Part shown: positions 1 to 11,594 of the stretch, piece after piece
Layout of the letters: every line of letters begins with the position of its first letter
Numbering within the stretch: position 1 is the stretch's first letter
Source of the DNA: Echiichthys vipera
Lineage: Eukaryota > Chordata > Actinopteri > Perciformes > Trachinidae
NCBI GenBank assembly: GCA_963691815.1
Contig: OY829650.1
Location: forward strand, 9,723,027-9,787,026
Direction of reading: 5' to 3'
DNA: 64,000 bases
The notes under the pieces: model-generated
Told to the model about the DNA's origin: nothing
The model's input: only the letters and a program-made list of their open reading frames with translations
Databases searched by the model: none
Made by a program: the position numbers and the translations under genes

Positions 1-2460
1 ATGGTCCAGGCTGTTCAAGGTGGTCTCTGGGCCCAGGACAACTTCAACAGGGTCAGGGAAGATCTGGAGGAACAGGGGGCAGAAATGTCAAATTGAAAGT
101 AAGTTCAATCTACAGGAAAATACTTCAGTGTTAGAAATCATGTTCAAGGTTCAAATCATGATTCAAATCAAGTACAGTCCAGTTGTGACCACTCTAATAT
201 TCACTAATCCTACAGCCTGTTTTTAGTGTTATCTTGGTGCGATTAATTCAACGTTTGTGTTAATTGACTGATCACAGTGTGATGATGGAACATACCTGGA
301 ATGGCAATCTTTGGTCGTTCCTTTGCATGTCTTCACAGTTTGGATCTCCGCTCATCTCATCCATGTTTCTGCAGAGGAAAACAAAGCCATCATGAGACTG
401 GAACAGAGACTAGAAAAATAGACATAGGTACACTGTAAAGGAACCAGAACCATTTTTATTCACCATGGAAAGATTCTCTATCCTTTGTAAATCTAAAGCC
501 TGCCTTGGTAAATATTTCACTTTTTTAGAAACAAAGGTCCCCCATTGTTTTGAACTCAATGTCTCATTCCATCAATTAAATCACTATCTGATCGTGTGCC
601 TGAATTGATCCTGTGCTTGTCAAAATCAAAACATCTTCTTCACCAAAATACCTGTAGTATTTGCACATGTGAATGATAAATGACGTCAGAAATCTGCCGT
701 GATTGACACATAAATATTTGGAAAACTACCAAAGGATATCCAGCCCATACTGTCTGTTTACATGGCCTTGTTACTCTTACTCTTACTCTTACTCTTACGT
801 GTCTATCTGCAGGCTGTCTGACCCTTCTAAGCCTCCTGCAGCACAGCAGAGGTCCACAGTTGGATGGTCAGTGGCACTTGATAAAATCCCTCCATCCGGT
901 TTTCTATGAAAAAACAAGTGTCACAGTGCCATAGCTGAATACACTAGTACTACAGTATCCGGCGTTCTAGGCTTTTCATTGGACAGAGATTTTCTGTCCT
1001 ACATGCCATTGGCCAAAGCTGATCTATGTGAATTATGTGACTATTTGTGAGTGTGCGGGTCTCCTAACACATACATTCATACACACACAGACTTCCGTTT
1101 AGTGCAAATAAGGTTTGATAATGGATTATGTCCTCCGGCACTCATATTTTATTTTCCGGACAGGAAAAATGTGCTGTTTGCTCTAACAAAGGGCAATTTG
1201 AGCCTGAAAAGACATCTATGTAATCTCACTACTTGCACCAAAGTCGTCTCTGTTTTCTTTCAGCCAAGCCCTGATCCTTTGGGCCTTTATTAGACTTTAC
1301 GTTGGGTCCACCATCAGTATCTGTAAAGTAGTCACTTGTGTCCACATCCAACGTCAATCTGTTTATGGTCTCCTGAAAAGCCGACGGGGGATTAAGAAGG
1401 ACTGAGGATCTGTCCGAATCCTCTTTTTATCCCTCGCTCCTTCTTCTCACTGTGTCTCAGTGTCTCTCCCCATAAGTACCCATTGTGGTTTGTTGTCATT
1501 CAGAGGCCTGGTGTAATGGCACAGTCTGTTAAATCTTGCTTACTCTTTAATGAAATTTCAGTTAAGAGACAGATCTAATCTCTAGACTTTCTGTTTTTAG
1601 ACTCTGCTGGGTTTTTTTTATTTGGGTATTTACTAAGAACAGCACCTGTCAAATGCTGTGTCGAGAAACAAGAGAATGTCACTCAGGAATGGGTCTAGAT
1701 ATACAGCAGTTTCATTTATGTTCCGCCTAGTATATGCTGCACACAATGGACATAAACAAAGAGTAAAACATAAAAGCATAGTTAGATGTTAACGAAGTAA
1801 AGGAGTGGAGATTATTATGAAAATGCTAATTAGCATGCTAACATGCTAAACTCAGATGGTGAAAATGGTTAACTTTAAATCTGCTGAACACGTTATCATG
1901 GGGTCATCCCAATGTTCCCCGGGTCCTATGTTCCCCGGTCGCATAAGCCTATGCCTTCGTGGATTTAATTCAGTATTTTGTCAGGGCTAGAGGTTACGGT
2001 TAGGGCGTAGTGTTAGGCGCTACATAGGCCTATTTGTCGGGGAATTCGGCACTGGTTGTGGAAAAAATAACAGACCAGGGAACATGGGACCCTTTCTGTG
2101 AAAAGCGTTTTGTATGTGACTGTGAGACCCGGGGAACATAGGTACACACCTGTTATCATTGTGAGCATGTTAGCATGCCGATGTTAGCATTTACCTCAAA
2201 GCACTTCTGTGCAGCCTCGTGAAGCTGCCAGTTTGGCTGCAGACTCTTAGTCTTGTTTTAAGAAATACAGCAACCTCTTTACAGTTTAATCTTTATTTTG
2301 TTTATGTGTAAGTAGGCTACTACACACTTGGGTCTTGCTTAACAGAGGCCCTATAGCTGATGTTTGTCTGCACTGAAATAACCAATTTGAATTCAAGTAG
2401 TACAGTAAGTTTCAACAAAAGTGAATGTCAACTCTCTCTCTCTGTGTCTCTCTCTCTCTG

Positions 2461-2491
<31 letters not shown>

Positions 2492-4209
2492 TTCTGTAAT
2501 TGAACTGCTTTGCATCAAATTCATCTGAAAGGATTTGAGCACACTTTTCTTTTCTGACTGCCTTAATGTGACATATTTCAGGCTTAGTGTTCCCATCAAC
2601 ATGCTTAAGTTCATTGTATAATATTACAAATGAAGAAACACTAAGCCAGTTTGCACAGCCATCAAAACGAGGACACCCTGTTCTCGTCTAAATAGGATCA
2701 GCTTTGGGAGGATGCTATCATTTTTGACCCACTTGTGAATGTGCGTTTTCCTGCAATTCAATTTCTGATATTATGCTGCTGACATCTATGTCACGCTTAT
2801 GCTCACAGTAAGCTGTTTGTGTGCCACCTGGGATGGAAACTTTCAGCAGCTATTATGATGAAGAAGCTTAACCTCCATGTAATCCCCCTCGTATACACTC
2901 CCTTTAAACACCTGCACGTTTCAGCTAAGTCAACAATCAGTTTGTCTGTGCAGCGTACTGTCTTTTGCATGCCACAGGATCAAACATGCAGTATAACACG
3001 ATGTTAAAAAAAAAACTATAATTCAGAGATAGATGAAGGGAAGATACAGAGCTGAATGACATGATAGAATAAATCAGAAAACTTCTGTGAATAAGTCTCA
3101 CAGGGACATTTGAACACTTTCATTCAAAAACAAGATCATGACCATAGACAGCAGGTGTTCTGTGAATTACACATCTAAATTAAGACGCCTCTATGTGTCA
3201 AACCAAGTCCACACTAAGATTAGTGTGATCAGGAAGAGGAAACAGAGGTAGAGTTGAGTAATATGCGCTTATTATAGCAATAATAGCAAGTGGTATGTAT
3301 TTATTTTCCTGTTTCCATCACAGAATCACTTTGCTTATCACTTTATAATATCAGTTTTGTAAACTACTAGACTTTTTATATTTCTGCAGTCACTTTTCTC
3401 AGCCATTCATGCAGAAATTGCAAGATAAATGAGCGCAAACACTGTTGCAACATGCTGCTCTTAGAGTGATATGATTGTGAAGAAATTCTACAGTCCCAGC
3501 AGGCCATGAGCATTTCCTGTTTTAGCTGGGCTGTTACATGAACAACTTAAACATATGCCCCAGATTAAAGAAAACTCGCCTCAAATTGCAACTAAATGGT
3601 CCATGAAAGGAGATTGTTTTTGCCAATGACTGTTTCCGAGGTCAGGAATGAACTTTAGATCTCAATTCTGTGACAATTAGGCAGAGCTGTATGATACATG
3701 CGAAAAGCTCCAGAACATTTACCAAATGGACTAAGTGTTAAAACTGTTTTGTCGACTATATTTTCAACTTTGATGGAGAGTCTCATTCATGGGCTGAATT
3801 AAACTAATCTCAGCTTTCTGTTTGACTTTGCCTGATCCTATTCACACTTTTTACTATCCACCTGCATCAACAGTAAACTTCCAGTGTCGTCAGTTTAGAG
3901 GCATGTTGAGTCAGGAAGGGGAATTCAGCCATAGTTTTTGCTAGAGTGAATTATATTTGTGCCTATACACACAAACATCCGCAGCCTCTTACCCCTCACT
4001 CCCTGTCAGGCAGATATCTTCTCCATCTTGGCACAGCTCCAAAGTGGTGAAGCCCGACTCCTCCACAGTGAGGACAGGTGACATGAGAGGGGGTGCAGCA
4101 GGAGGTGAGCGGCTCCCACAGCATTCCCCCTCTGCAGAGCCCTCGGCGAGGCTTTTGGCCTCCAGGGCGAAGCCTGGATGGGAGGGGGTTCCCGAACCCT
4201 CAGGTGCCC
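1..4209 (-). CDS. Unidentified minus-strand gene, three exons seen, runs off the window's left edge
   Basis: Read on the minus strand, exons are 4209-3993 (217 b), 368-296 (73 b) and 63-1 (partial). Each has a good acceptor (polypyrimidine plus CAG), and the first two end in good donors (GTAAGA and GTATGT). The phases join exactly: 2 bases carried, then 1, then 0, with no stop in about 117 codons. The product is acidic and hydrophilic. It includes TVEESGFTTLELCQDGEDIC from the first exon, MDEMSGDPNCEDMQ from the second and IFPDPVEVVLGPETTLNSLD from the third. I see no domain I recognise. An in-frame ATG lies inside the 217-b exon (MSPVLTVEE...), but the exon is open upstream of it, so earlier coding exons may exist; I could not place one. 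A CRE-like TGACGTCA lies about 270 b upstream. The acidic composition suggests a regulatory or scaffold protein, but this is only a guess. Low expected chance of three phase-matched exons is the main support. Confidence 0.55.
771..798. repeat. (TTACTC)n hexamer microsatellite
   Basis: About four and a half copies of TTACTC lie in the second intron of the unnamed minus-strand gene. Nothing else was identified in 800-1810. Confidence 0.8.
1819..2250. mobile_element. Old MITE-like repeat (GCTAACATGCTAA type) split by a younger insertion
   Basis: The outer sequence has repeated ATGCTAA/TTAGCAT words (GCTAATTAGCATGCTAACATG at its left, GAGCATGTTAGCATGCCGAT at its right) typical of a widespread fish non-autonomous repeat. 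Its middle is interrupted at 1900-2151 by unrelated GC-rich sequence. The interruption is flanked by a perfect 8-bp direct repeat, GTTATCAT. Confidence 0.6.
1900..2151. mobile_element. 252-bp non-autonomous DNA transposon with 8-bp target duplication
   Basis: GTTATCAT at 1892-1899 is repeated at 2152-2159. The insert's ends are imperfect inverted repeats: each inner end reads ATGTTCCCCGGGTC inward (left plus strand, right minus strand). An 8-bp target duplication with short inverted ends fits the hAT superfamily. There is no coding capacity. Confidence 0.65.
2432..2493. repeat. Interrupted (CT)n microsatellite
   Basis: CT dinucleotides with scattered TGTCT interruptions. The Arg/Glu-rich open frame across it is low-complexity, not a gene. 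Nothing further was identified between 2500 and 3990, the rest of the second intron. Confidence 0.9.
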
Positions 4210-4473
4210 CTGAAATTTAGCAGAGGATCAGGAGGTGGATGTGTGCCTGCTTTCTTTTGTCAGTTAGGACAGCACCTGTCTCACTTGTCCAGGTCCGTGC
4301 TGAGTCTGTCTGCTAGCCCGAAGCCTACATGTGTTCCCTTGTGTCCCGTATCCAACTTCCTTCCTCATGTCTATCTCAATATCCCTCTCTGTCCCACCCC
4401 ACCCCACTGCCAGGCTGCAGGCTTTGGAGAGGAGCAGGATTAACGTCTCTTTCGATTACAGAGGCTGGATGGG

Positions 4474-4481
4474 TGACGTCA
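4474..4481. promoter_or_regulatory. CRE palindrome TGACGTCA
   Basis: Perfect cAMP-response element core. It lies about 265 b upstream (minus-strand sense) of the first exon seen for the unnamed gene, so it could belong to that gene's promoter. A single 8-mer is weak evidence. Confidence 0.3.
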
Positions 4482-4651
4482 GCCAAGCTTGACCGTCCCC
4501 TCTGATGAGTTGGCACACTGTGTCACTGGTCCATCTGTAAAGAAACATATGAAGGGCACACAGATGGAAGCCAAATTAAATCAGATGGAGCATAACTGCT
4601 TTCAAAATGGGCAAGGAGATCTATCTTCCCCGCCCGGTCTGTCTGTCCACC

Positions 4652-4788
<137 letters not shown>

Positions 4789-5589
4789 CCCAACTGTTTG
4801 TGCTGTTGCTCCATCAGTGGATTTAGATTTGGACGGTTCATGGAATTAGCCCAGGGATCAAGGGCTCAGGGTTGGGCAGGGGATAGATATATTTATATAT
4901 ATATAACAGGCTCCAACTATTGCTAAACAGACAGAACGCTGCTAACAGCAGTGTGTAATCCCTTACAGGCTAAGTCAGTAGGTTATATATGGAACAAGGT
5001 AGTGACAAAGCTCGTGCAACATGAAAGGAATCCTGTTTCTGCAGAACTATGATTGAAGAATATTCTTCTGCCAGATAATAGCCACGTGTACATTGTGTTA
5101 TTAACTTTGGGAAGTCCCTCATGCAATGAATTCTCTCTCTCTCTCTATATATATCAGTCGAGTCAATTGCAGCTTTTATTAAGAACCACATTATCAATAA
5201 GTTATTATAGATAAAAATCCCAAACAACAAGCACAATCTAAAACTTTGGAAAGTGTATTTTCCATTCAGTGTTAGGGGACATTTCCACTCCGATCTTTGT
5301 GTTGTGGCAATTGCTCTCAAAATTGGTGCTGAAAATCTGCTCCAGGAGACAGAACCGGCGTCGTATCTGACCTTGCAGAGACACCAGTAACTGTGAGTTG
5401 CTCTCTACATACAGATTAGTTGCAGCTATGTGTGAGTTGTTCAGGTGATATATAGGAGCAGAAAACGGAAACGATGCAAGTGGGCAGGCGAGGAGGGACG
5501 GATATTACAAGAAAAGATTAGCATGTGTGTATGCTTGGGCTAACTGTGTAATTTTCCACCATGTACATGAAAAAAAGTTTAAATCAATC

Positions 5590-5945
5590 GGTGTGTAACT
5601 ATAATATATTATTTTAAATCACTCCTCAAAACACATCTGTTTTAAAGCTGCTTTTATGTCATTATTCCATTTCTTTTATATTCTTGTTTATTTGGGTTTT
5701 TATTTGGACTTTTGGTTTTGTTTTAATTCTTTTAATTGTTTTTACATTCATATCTGTAAGTACCCTGAAGTACTTGCTTTGCTACCTGGTACTTTGTCTC
5801 TTTTCCCCATGTCTCTCAATGCTTTACTCTTTGTCATTCATTTGTCATAGTTTGTAACACTTTTGTACACTTTGTAACTTTGTTATTGAAAAGTGCTATA
5901 TAAATAAAGTATTTTTATTAGTATTATTATGTTATTATTATTAAT
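5590..5945 (+). mobile_element. Non-LTR retrotransposon 3' tail
   Basis: Starts with a decayed reading of the usual LINE C-terminus (a LKxxLKTHLF-like stretch near 5615-5645). It ends with GTGCTATATAAATAAAG and an ATT-rich tail, as in many fish LINE 3' ends. Confidence 0.5.
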
Positions 5946-5972
5946 TTGATTTAGTTTAATTTAATATACTGA

Positions 5973-6272
5973 CATGGTGGTGTGGTGGTTAGCACTTTCG
6001 CCTCACAGAAAGAGGGTTCCTAGCTGGGGCCCTTCTGTGTGGAGTTTGCATGTTCTCCCCGTGTCTGCGTGGGTTTTCTCCGGGTTCTCCGGCTTCTTCC
6101 CACAGTCCAAAGACGTGCACGTGTTAGGTTAATTGATGACTCTAAATTGCCCGTAGGTGTGAATGGTTGTCTGTCTCTGTGTGTCTCTATGTGCCCTGCG
6201 ATAGACAGGCGTCCTGTCCAGGGTGTACCCCGCCTCACGCCCAATGTCAGCTGGGATCGGCTCCAGCACCCA
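5973..6272 (+). mobile_element. tRNA-related SINE-like repeat
   Basis: Begins with a pol III A-box-like TGGTGTGGTGGTTAGCAC. It continues with the fish-repeat signatures TTTGCATGTTCTCCCCGTGT and CTAAATTGCCCGTAGGTGTG, and ends in GTCAGCTGGGATCGGCTCCA. It is truncated at its 3' end and lies 125 b upstream of the end of the first exon of C1q copy 1. Confidence 0.75.
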
Positions 6273-6739
6273 GCAATGCTTTTCAAACACCTTTATTAAA
6301 GGGCAGCAGACTGCAAACTAGAAAAACCACACACGCCTTTGCATTTGTGAGTCTGTCAGAAATGTGCAACAACCACTCTTTTCCAAGGCAGTAGCAGGTA
6401 AGGAGCTCTTCGCTCATTCATGTTATATCTGTTTAAGGCATTACATGTCATTGTGTGTGTCAAAATAAATGGTCAGTGTATTTAATTTTAGGTTTGACAA
6501 ATTTATATGGTGGCAATAATGTTAGCAGTCACAACTGTTAGTGTCCTCTGTCCGCTCTGTTATTCTCTTTCAAATTACTTTATATGAGTCAAACAATACT
6601 TTTTGGGAATTCTCGTAAAAAGGAATTTTGCATGCATGTTTACAAAATACTAAAAGGACTCTTTATTGTATAAAACACATTAATCTAGAGATTACAACTA
6701 ATCTTTTAAACGTTTCAGGCCATCATTTCATCTTTAGTC

Positions 6740-8270
6740 ATGGGGAGTGTGTGCAGTTGCCAGGACCACTCTGGTGAAGCTGGTACATGTATTTTTTTAT
6801 AATTATATGCAAAGATATATAAATAATGATAACGAGGGCGACTGGCAGAGTGGGTCGTCCTCCATTTGAGAGATTGGCGGTTCGATCCCCACCTCCCCCG
6901 GTCCACATGTCGAAGTGTCCTTGGGCAAGACACTGAACACCGAATTGCTCCCCGTGCTGCTCATGGGTGTGTAAATGTGGTGTGAATGGTTACATTAGAT
7001 AAGATGTAGATGTCCACTGCCGAATGGGTGAATGTGACAAACACTGTGGAAGCGCCTTGGGTAGTCAGAAGACTAGAAAGGCGCTGTACAAGTCCATCAC
7101 CATTTGCCATAACCTTACTGCTCATTTCTGTCATATACAGTCATACATATTTTATCTTGTACATTTCCTCTACATTTAACTTATCTGATTTAATTTTCCG
7201 TGAAGTTAATTTTACCTGTATTCTTACATCTACTTCATATATATTTAAATTAGAGTTTATTGTTTACAGTTTTTTCTATATTTATTTAGCTAAGAGTTTA
7301 TTGGTTATCTTATACTGTATTTTGTTTTACCTCCCTTGTGTTTTTGTAAGCTGCTGGAAACTCAATTTCCTTGCAGGGGTCATCCCAAAGGGATCGATAA
7401 AGAGAAGTCGTGCCCACTTTAATTCGGAGAGCTCTGACAAGTTTGGGATTTTGAGCTCGACTGTTGGAGTTTTCAAAAGTTAAACTTACTGTAATTCAAT
7501 ATTTGGGTTGTACTGGGATAGTTGTTTGAGACAAATGAAAACTTCATAATTTTTAATTAACTTAAGCATTTTTGGACATGTAATATTTATGTAGTTGTTT
7601 ACTTATCCTGTTCATGAGTTTGCTCTATGTGTGTACTAATATTGTTTTTCAGTTTTTCTGTTACATTTTCAAAGCATTGATCCTGAATTTCACAACTAAG
7701 TCACTGTTATTACTGTTTTAGCCAAACCTATTCCAGAAGAACCAAAAAAAGGAAAGAGTTCAGTTCCTGACATCCCAGCTAGTAAGTCAAATAATCCACA
7801 TGTTACTGCAAAGACTTGAGCAGCAAATCCATGTACTCTAACGGCTTATCTGCTTTGTTGTCACCACCGCAGGAAAAGTTGTTGCCTTCACAACCAAGCT
7901 GAACGTCGCTCACAGCACCCCGTACCACTCTGGTGTCCTGCAGTTTGTGGATGTGCTGGTCAACGAGGGAGACGCCTACAACCCTGACACGGGCATCTTC
8001 ACCTGCCCCCTGCAGGGACTTTATCACTTCACTGTGCACATGTCTGTGTGCGGACGGGGTCAGTGTGCCATATATAAGAATGGAGAGAGTTTGGCTTCAG
8101 TGTATCACACTAGTGTTCCTGATAAATGTAGCCAAGTGGCCAGTATCAGCAGCACAGTGCAGCTGTCCGTAGCAGACATGGTGTGGGTGAATTTATGGGG
8201 CCATGGTCGACATGAGATCATCGCAACAGAAGATAATGACACCGTCTTTGTCGGGTTTAATTTAGGGTAA
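6740..8270 (+). CDS. C1q-domain protein, copy 1 (intact)
   Basis: Coding exons are 6740-6782 (43 b), 7722-7781 (60 b) and 7873-8270 (398 b). All introns are phase 1 with GT-AG ends and they give 166 residues. A probable 5' noncoding exon ends at 6397 (GTAGCAG then GTAAGG), and the ATG exon opens at 6719. Residues 1-35 are a linker with Pro and Lys; about 36-166 are a C1q globular domain. Visible landmarks are VAFTTKL at the start, NTGIFTCP-like DTGIFTCP, GLYHFTVHMSV and the final DNDTVFVGFNLG. The CAIYKNG and DKCSQVAS cysteines are of the kind seen in fish C1q-like proteins. There is no collagen stretch and no hydrophobic signal peptide in this model. The C1q/TNF fold normally trimerises and binds ligands in innate immunity or synaptic signalling; the ligand here is unknown. 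The ATG exon has the same 43-b coding length and the same AGTCATGG context as copy 3, which supports the start. Confidence 0.85.
6826..7110 (+). mobile_element. tRNA-derived SINE in intron 1 of C1q copy 1
   Basis: Shows an A-box-like region (ACTGGCAGAGTGGGTCGTCC) and a B-box GGTTCGATCCCC. The body GTCCTTGGGCAAGACACTGA and the tail GCGCCTTGGGTAGTCAGAAG to GGCGCTGTACAAGTCCATCA are typical of fish SINEs. It is not a functional tRNA gene: the cloverleaf is incomplete. Confidence 0.8.
7125..7412 (+). mobile_element. Non-LTR retrotransposon 3' tail, family X copy 1
   Basis: AT-rich 3' UTR-like sequence ending in GGGATCGATAAAGAGAAGTC, preceded by TGCTGGAAACTCAATTTCCT. The same ending recurs at 37756-37835 and about 44340-44755, defining one repeat family. 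Confidence 0.6.
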
Positions 8271-8365
8271 CAGTGTCAGATACAGGAGTTAAATTGTGTT
8301 AAATGTGCTCAAGCGTGATGTGAGACTATGAATTCATCATAATTTACTGTGTAAGTGATCATAAA

Positions 8366-8440
8366 GGACCAGTGTGTGGGATTTAGTGGCATCTAGAGGT
8401 GAGGTTAGAGATTGCAATCAACTAATGGACTGATGAAACA
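8366..8440 (+). repeat. Dispersed fish repeat fragment
   Basis: Contains AGGACCAGTGTGTGGGATTT followed by AGTGGCATCTAGAGGTGAGG, a common fish interspersed element often found in 3' UTRs. It lies about 100 b after the stop of C1q copy 1. From 8441 to 9890 nothing coding was recognised, only a short (CCTT)n at 9671-9687. Confidence 0.5.
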
Positions 8441-10129
8441 TAATAATGCATATTATATTCCATTTCTGTCAAAACATCTGCATAAACCTACACCTAACTG
8501 AATGTAATGATAAATTATGTGGCTATATCTGTTTTGTTGTGTTTATTTTTTCAATTCCAATTCTTAAATCATCTGTTTACAAATATATATTATATTAAAG
8601 AGATTATGCATATCCATTTGGCCTGTGTCAACGTTTCTTGAACATTTAACAATTGAATACATTTCTGGGTTAATCTTTGTGGCTTATGACAAAGGAATTA
8701 GGATATTGCACCTGAAGGCAACAACCTTACAGCTGTTCAAAAAAGTATACATTATTATATTATTCAAGGGGGCATTCTTTGCCTTGAGAATGCACATGCC
8801 AAAAGTACAATGTTCATTTGTATGTATTAAATGCAAAATTATTCTTAAAATTCTGATTTTTATTTTTTTCTCATCATATAATAAAATACAGTTGCCAAAA
8901 CAGCAAAATGCATTACCTGTCAAACACCATTTATCACTTAGTATGTTATTTTTAGTATGTTATTTTTCACCCAGCCTGAGCACCAGTCAGATCTAATTTC
9001 ACTAGGTTATAACTTCAAGAATTGGTTTAAGTGTTGTTCTGACACCTAACCTGTACCACATTACTGCAGAATGCAAATCAGTGAGCTCATACCTTTATGT
9101 TTGTTATGGCAGAGAACCAACAATACCTGTTTTTAAACACCAGTTTACTTGCCAAGAACATTTCGAAACATTGCTTTCCCTACCAATAGAGCTGACTGGG
9201 ACCGTGTGTAAAGGCCAGAAGCCGAGGCACTACAACTGATTATCACTTTGTGAGGCTATGGCTGTGTTTGAAATCCAGTTTACATGTTTAATACAAACCA
9301 ATAACAGCATATCTAGATGAGTCTTTGATGATGGAGTCCAAAAATCAGGAAAATTCCCCTGTGAAATGTAATATTCTGAATACCATCAGTAAACTCCACC
9401 TTTGCAAACAGGAAGTCTTTAATTATTGCAGACACTATGTTATTACAGAGTTAACAAGAATATGACAGACTATGATGCTTGAGCTGATCGTTCAGTGTAA
9501 ACTGTCTTTTTCACTATTACTCAACTGCTTGAGTCTGAATTAAGGATAAATACCGTACAACAATATTAATCACTGGACAGCATTTGACATTTCCCCTGAC
9601 ACTGATAGCATGCCTGCTCTGTCATACTGTGATCTGTTAAGTTGTGAGACAATATCTGCATCAATGCCACTTCCTTCCTTCCTTCCTCATTGTTAACACA
9701 CCTCAAAGATTGTGTTGTCACCCTCTAATTACAATAAACTGCTCAGAAAATGCTCTAAAACTTGTGATTATTATAGCTTGTACCAGAATCTTTGCAAAAC
9801 ATTTTTGCATGTTGCATCAACAGAAAACCAAAGACAACCTCACTTGTGTCTGCCTGTTTTTCAGCCGATGATTGAGAAAATACCATAACACATCACGTGA
9901 GGCAGCAACAGGTACAGATATCTTTGTTTTATACAAAAATGTGTTAGATTTGAATTAAAATTTGCAATCAAATATAATCAAAAGGATCGAGAAATGCTTT
10001 TTATAGTATGACTTGTGCTACTGCAATAGATAAGTTTGATCAACTTACATTTCTGAAAATATATTCACATATCTTTCTTTTTTTTGCCATTTCCTTTTAA
10101 CAGTGTCATGCCATCCTCAGTCTATTTAA

Positions 10130-10200
10130 ACCTATTGTCTTTTAAAATATTATTAGTATGACTTGTGCTTTATAAATAAAGTTTGATTGATTGATGATGA
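10130..10200 (+). mobile_element. Short LINE 3' tail inside C1q copy 2
   Basis: Ends in GCTTTATAAATAAAGTTTGATTGATTGAT, a usual LINE 3' terminus with short tandem tail. It sits directly after the place where the ATG exon of copy 2 would need its splice donor. A related stretch (AGTATGACTTGTGCTACTGC) is at 10006. Confidence 0.45.
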
Positions 10201-10358
10201 TGTGAAACATCATACACATTTTGCATGTGCATTTTTACAGACAAAACTTTACTCTGAAAATATTTAGAAAGGGAATACAAAAGTTTCTATCTTGAAATGA
10301 TAGAACAAACTCCTACTGTTTAATGTCTGGACCTAATGTCTGTCTTTGCCCATGTTAG

Positions 10359-10790
10359 GCAGACCTGTAGCCTTCACAGCCATGCTGAAGGTTGACGACA
10401 GCTACCCAAAACCACTTGGAGCCCTGAAGTTTGCCACTGTGATGGTCAACAAGGGAGGATGCAGCTGTCCTAACACAGGCGTCTTCACCTGCCCGGTTGA
10501 CGGTCTCTATCACTTCATGGTGCACATAAAAGTATATGGACATGGACAGTGAATTAAATAAAAATGGAGAGAAAGTAGTGTTGCTGTATCACACAAATGA
10601 GCCGGATAAGCTCAGCTGTAACAGTAGTCAAGTGGCCGGTACTAGCAGCGTGGTCAAACTGTCTAAGAAAGAGGAGGTCTGGATTAATTTAGGGGCTCAG
10701 GGTCAACAAGACATCTTTGCTACACATGATAATGATACTTCACTAGGTTTTATTTGTTATTTTATGCATATCCCTCATGCATATACTTGA
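10359..10790 (+). pseudogene. C1q-domain gene copy 2, frameshifted
   Basis: The C1q exon starts after a TTAG acceptor at 10358 and reads PVAFTAMLKVDDSYPK through NTGVFTCPVDGLYHFMVHIK, closely matching copy 3. Beside the GHGQ motif, GGACAGTG runs straight into AATTAAATAAAAATGG, about 2 bases shorter than copy 3. This gives an immediate TGA at 10550. The domain then resumes in another frame (KNGEKVVLLYHTNEPDK at about 10560-10610 through DNDTS at 10740), with an extra four codons after the Asp-Lys and a divergent C-terminus. Upstream, a 5' noncoding exon like those of the other copies ends at 9911. A possible ATG exon at 10104 (TGTCATGCC) has lost its donor next to a LINE tail. It is therefore a decayed duplicate, although a rare read-through or alternative product cannot be excluded. 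Confidence 0.8.
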
Positions 10791-11594
10791 TAATTGTCAG
10801 AATACCTTGTGATCTTATTGAAAGGAAATCAATTATCATGCGTGGATGAATAAAGCAGACATCTCATTTAGCGTCATGTTGATGCAACACCCAGGATAAT
10901 AAAACCAGGAACATCGTGCTAATGTGTTCTTCTTTGTTTACTTGGTTTAAATGAAATCATCACTTTCCCTGTTTTCTCTGTAACAGAACCAACAATGAGA
11001 AAAAGGTATAAATTGTTCATCCAAGTAGCCTGAAAACCAAAATTCAAATCATAGAATCGGAGTCTGCATCAGCTGATTGACGAGAATTATATGAATATGA
11101 ACCGTCGACACTGCTTCTTTGCTGCTTCTTTGGAGAGAACAGCTTTTAAACTGAGAGAACAGGTTGAACCTGGAAACCAGATGAACAACTTCTGTCTCTG
11201 CTTGTCTTTATAGCATTTGCTGCATTCTCCTGCAAGACAACAACAGGTAAGAAGCTCTTTTCTCCCAAGTCAGATTTGTAAAAATAAAAGCATCAAAAAA
11301 CATTTGAAGGCACTTGCAAATCATTCTTAAAGAGCTTGCCTTATAGTGTTAATATGCATTTGTTTTGTATTGATTAGACAAATGCAGTGAAAGTCAGGCA
11401 GGGAGAGATTAATGCTGAAGAGATGAGGCTGTTGTATTCTTGCGTATAACCACCATTCACCTTTATTTTAAGAATCTAAAAAATGGTGGCATGTAGACAA
11501 TTAGATTACCGATATTATGTTGTAACTATCACGATATTGCACTCACTTAATTCTTGTTTTTTCACAGACGTGCATCACATCAGTGGTTGTAGTC

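Noticed and set aside
4093..4443. Plus-strand open frame of 116 residues
   Set aside because: It is the shadow of the GC-rich minus-strand exon at 4209-3993; there is no splice or domain support on the plus strand.
5973..7110. tRNA genes suggested by A-box and B-box sequences
   Set aside because: The A/B-box words belong to SINE-type repeats with typical SINE bodies; no complete cloverleaf or terminator was seen.
10536..10790. Separate small gene starting at the MDMDSELNKNGEK frame
   Set aside because: It is the second half of the C1q domain after a frameshift, with no promoter or exon structure of its own.
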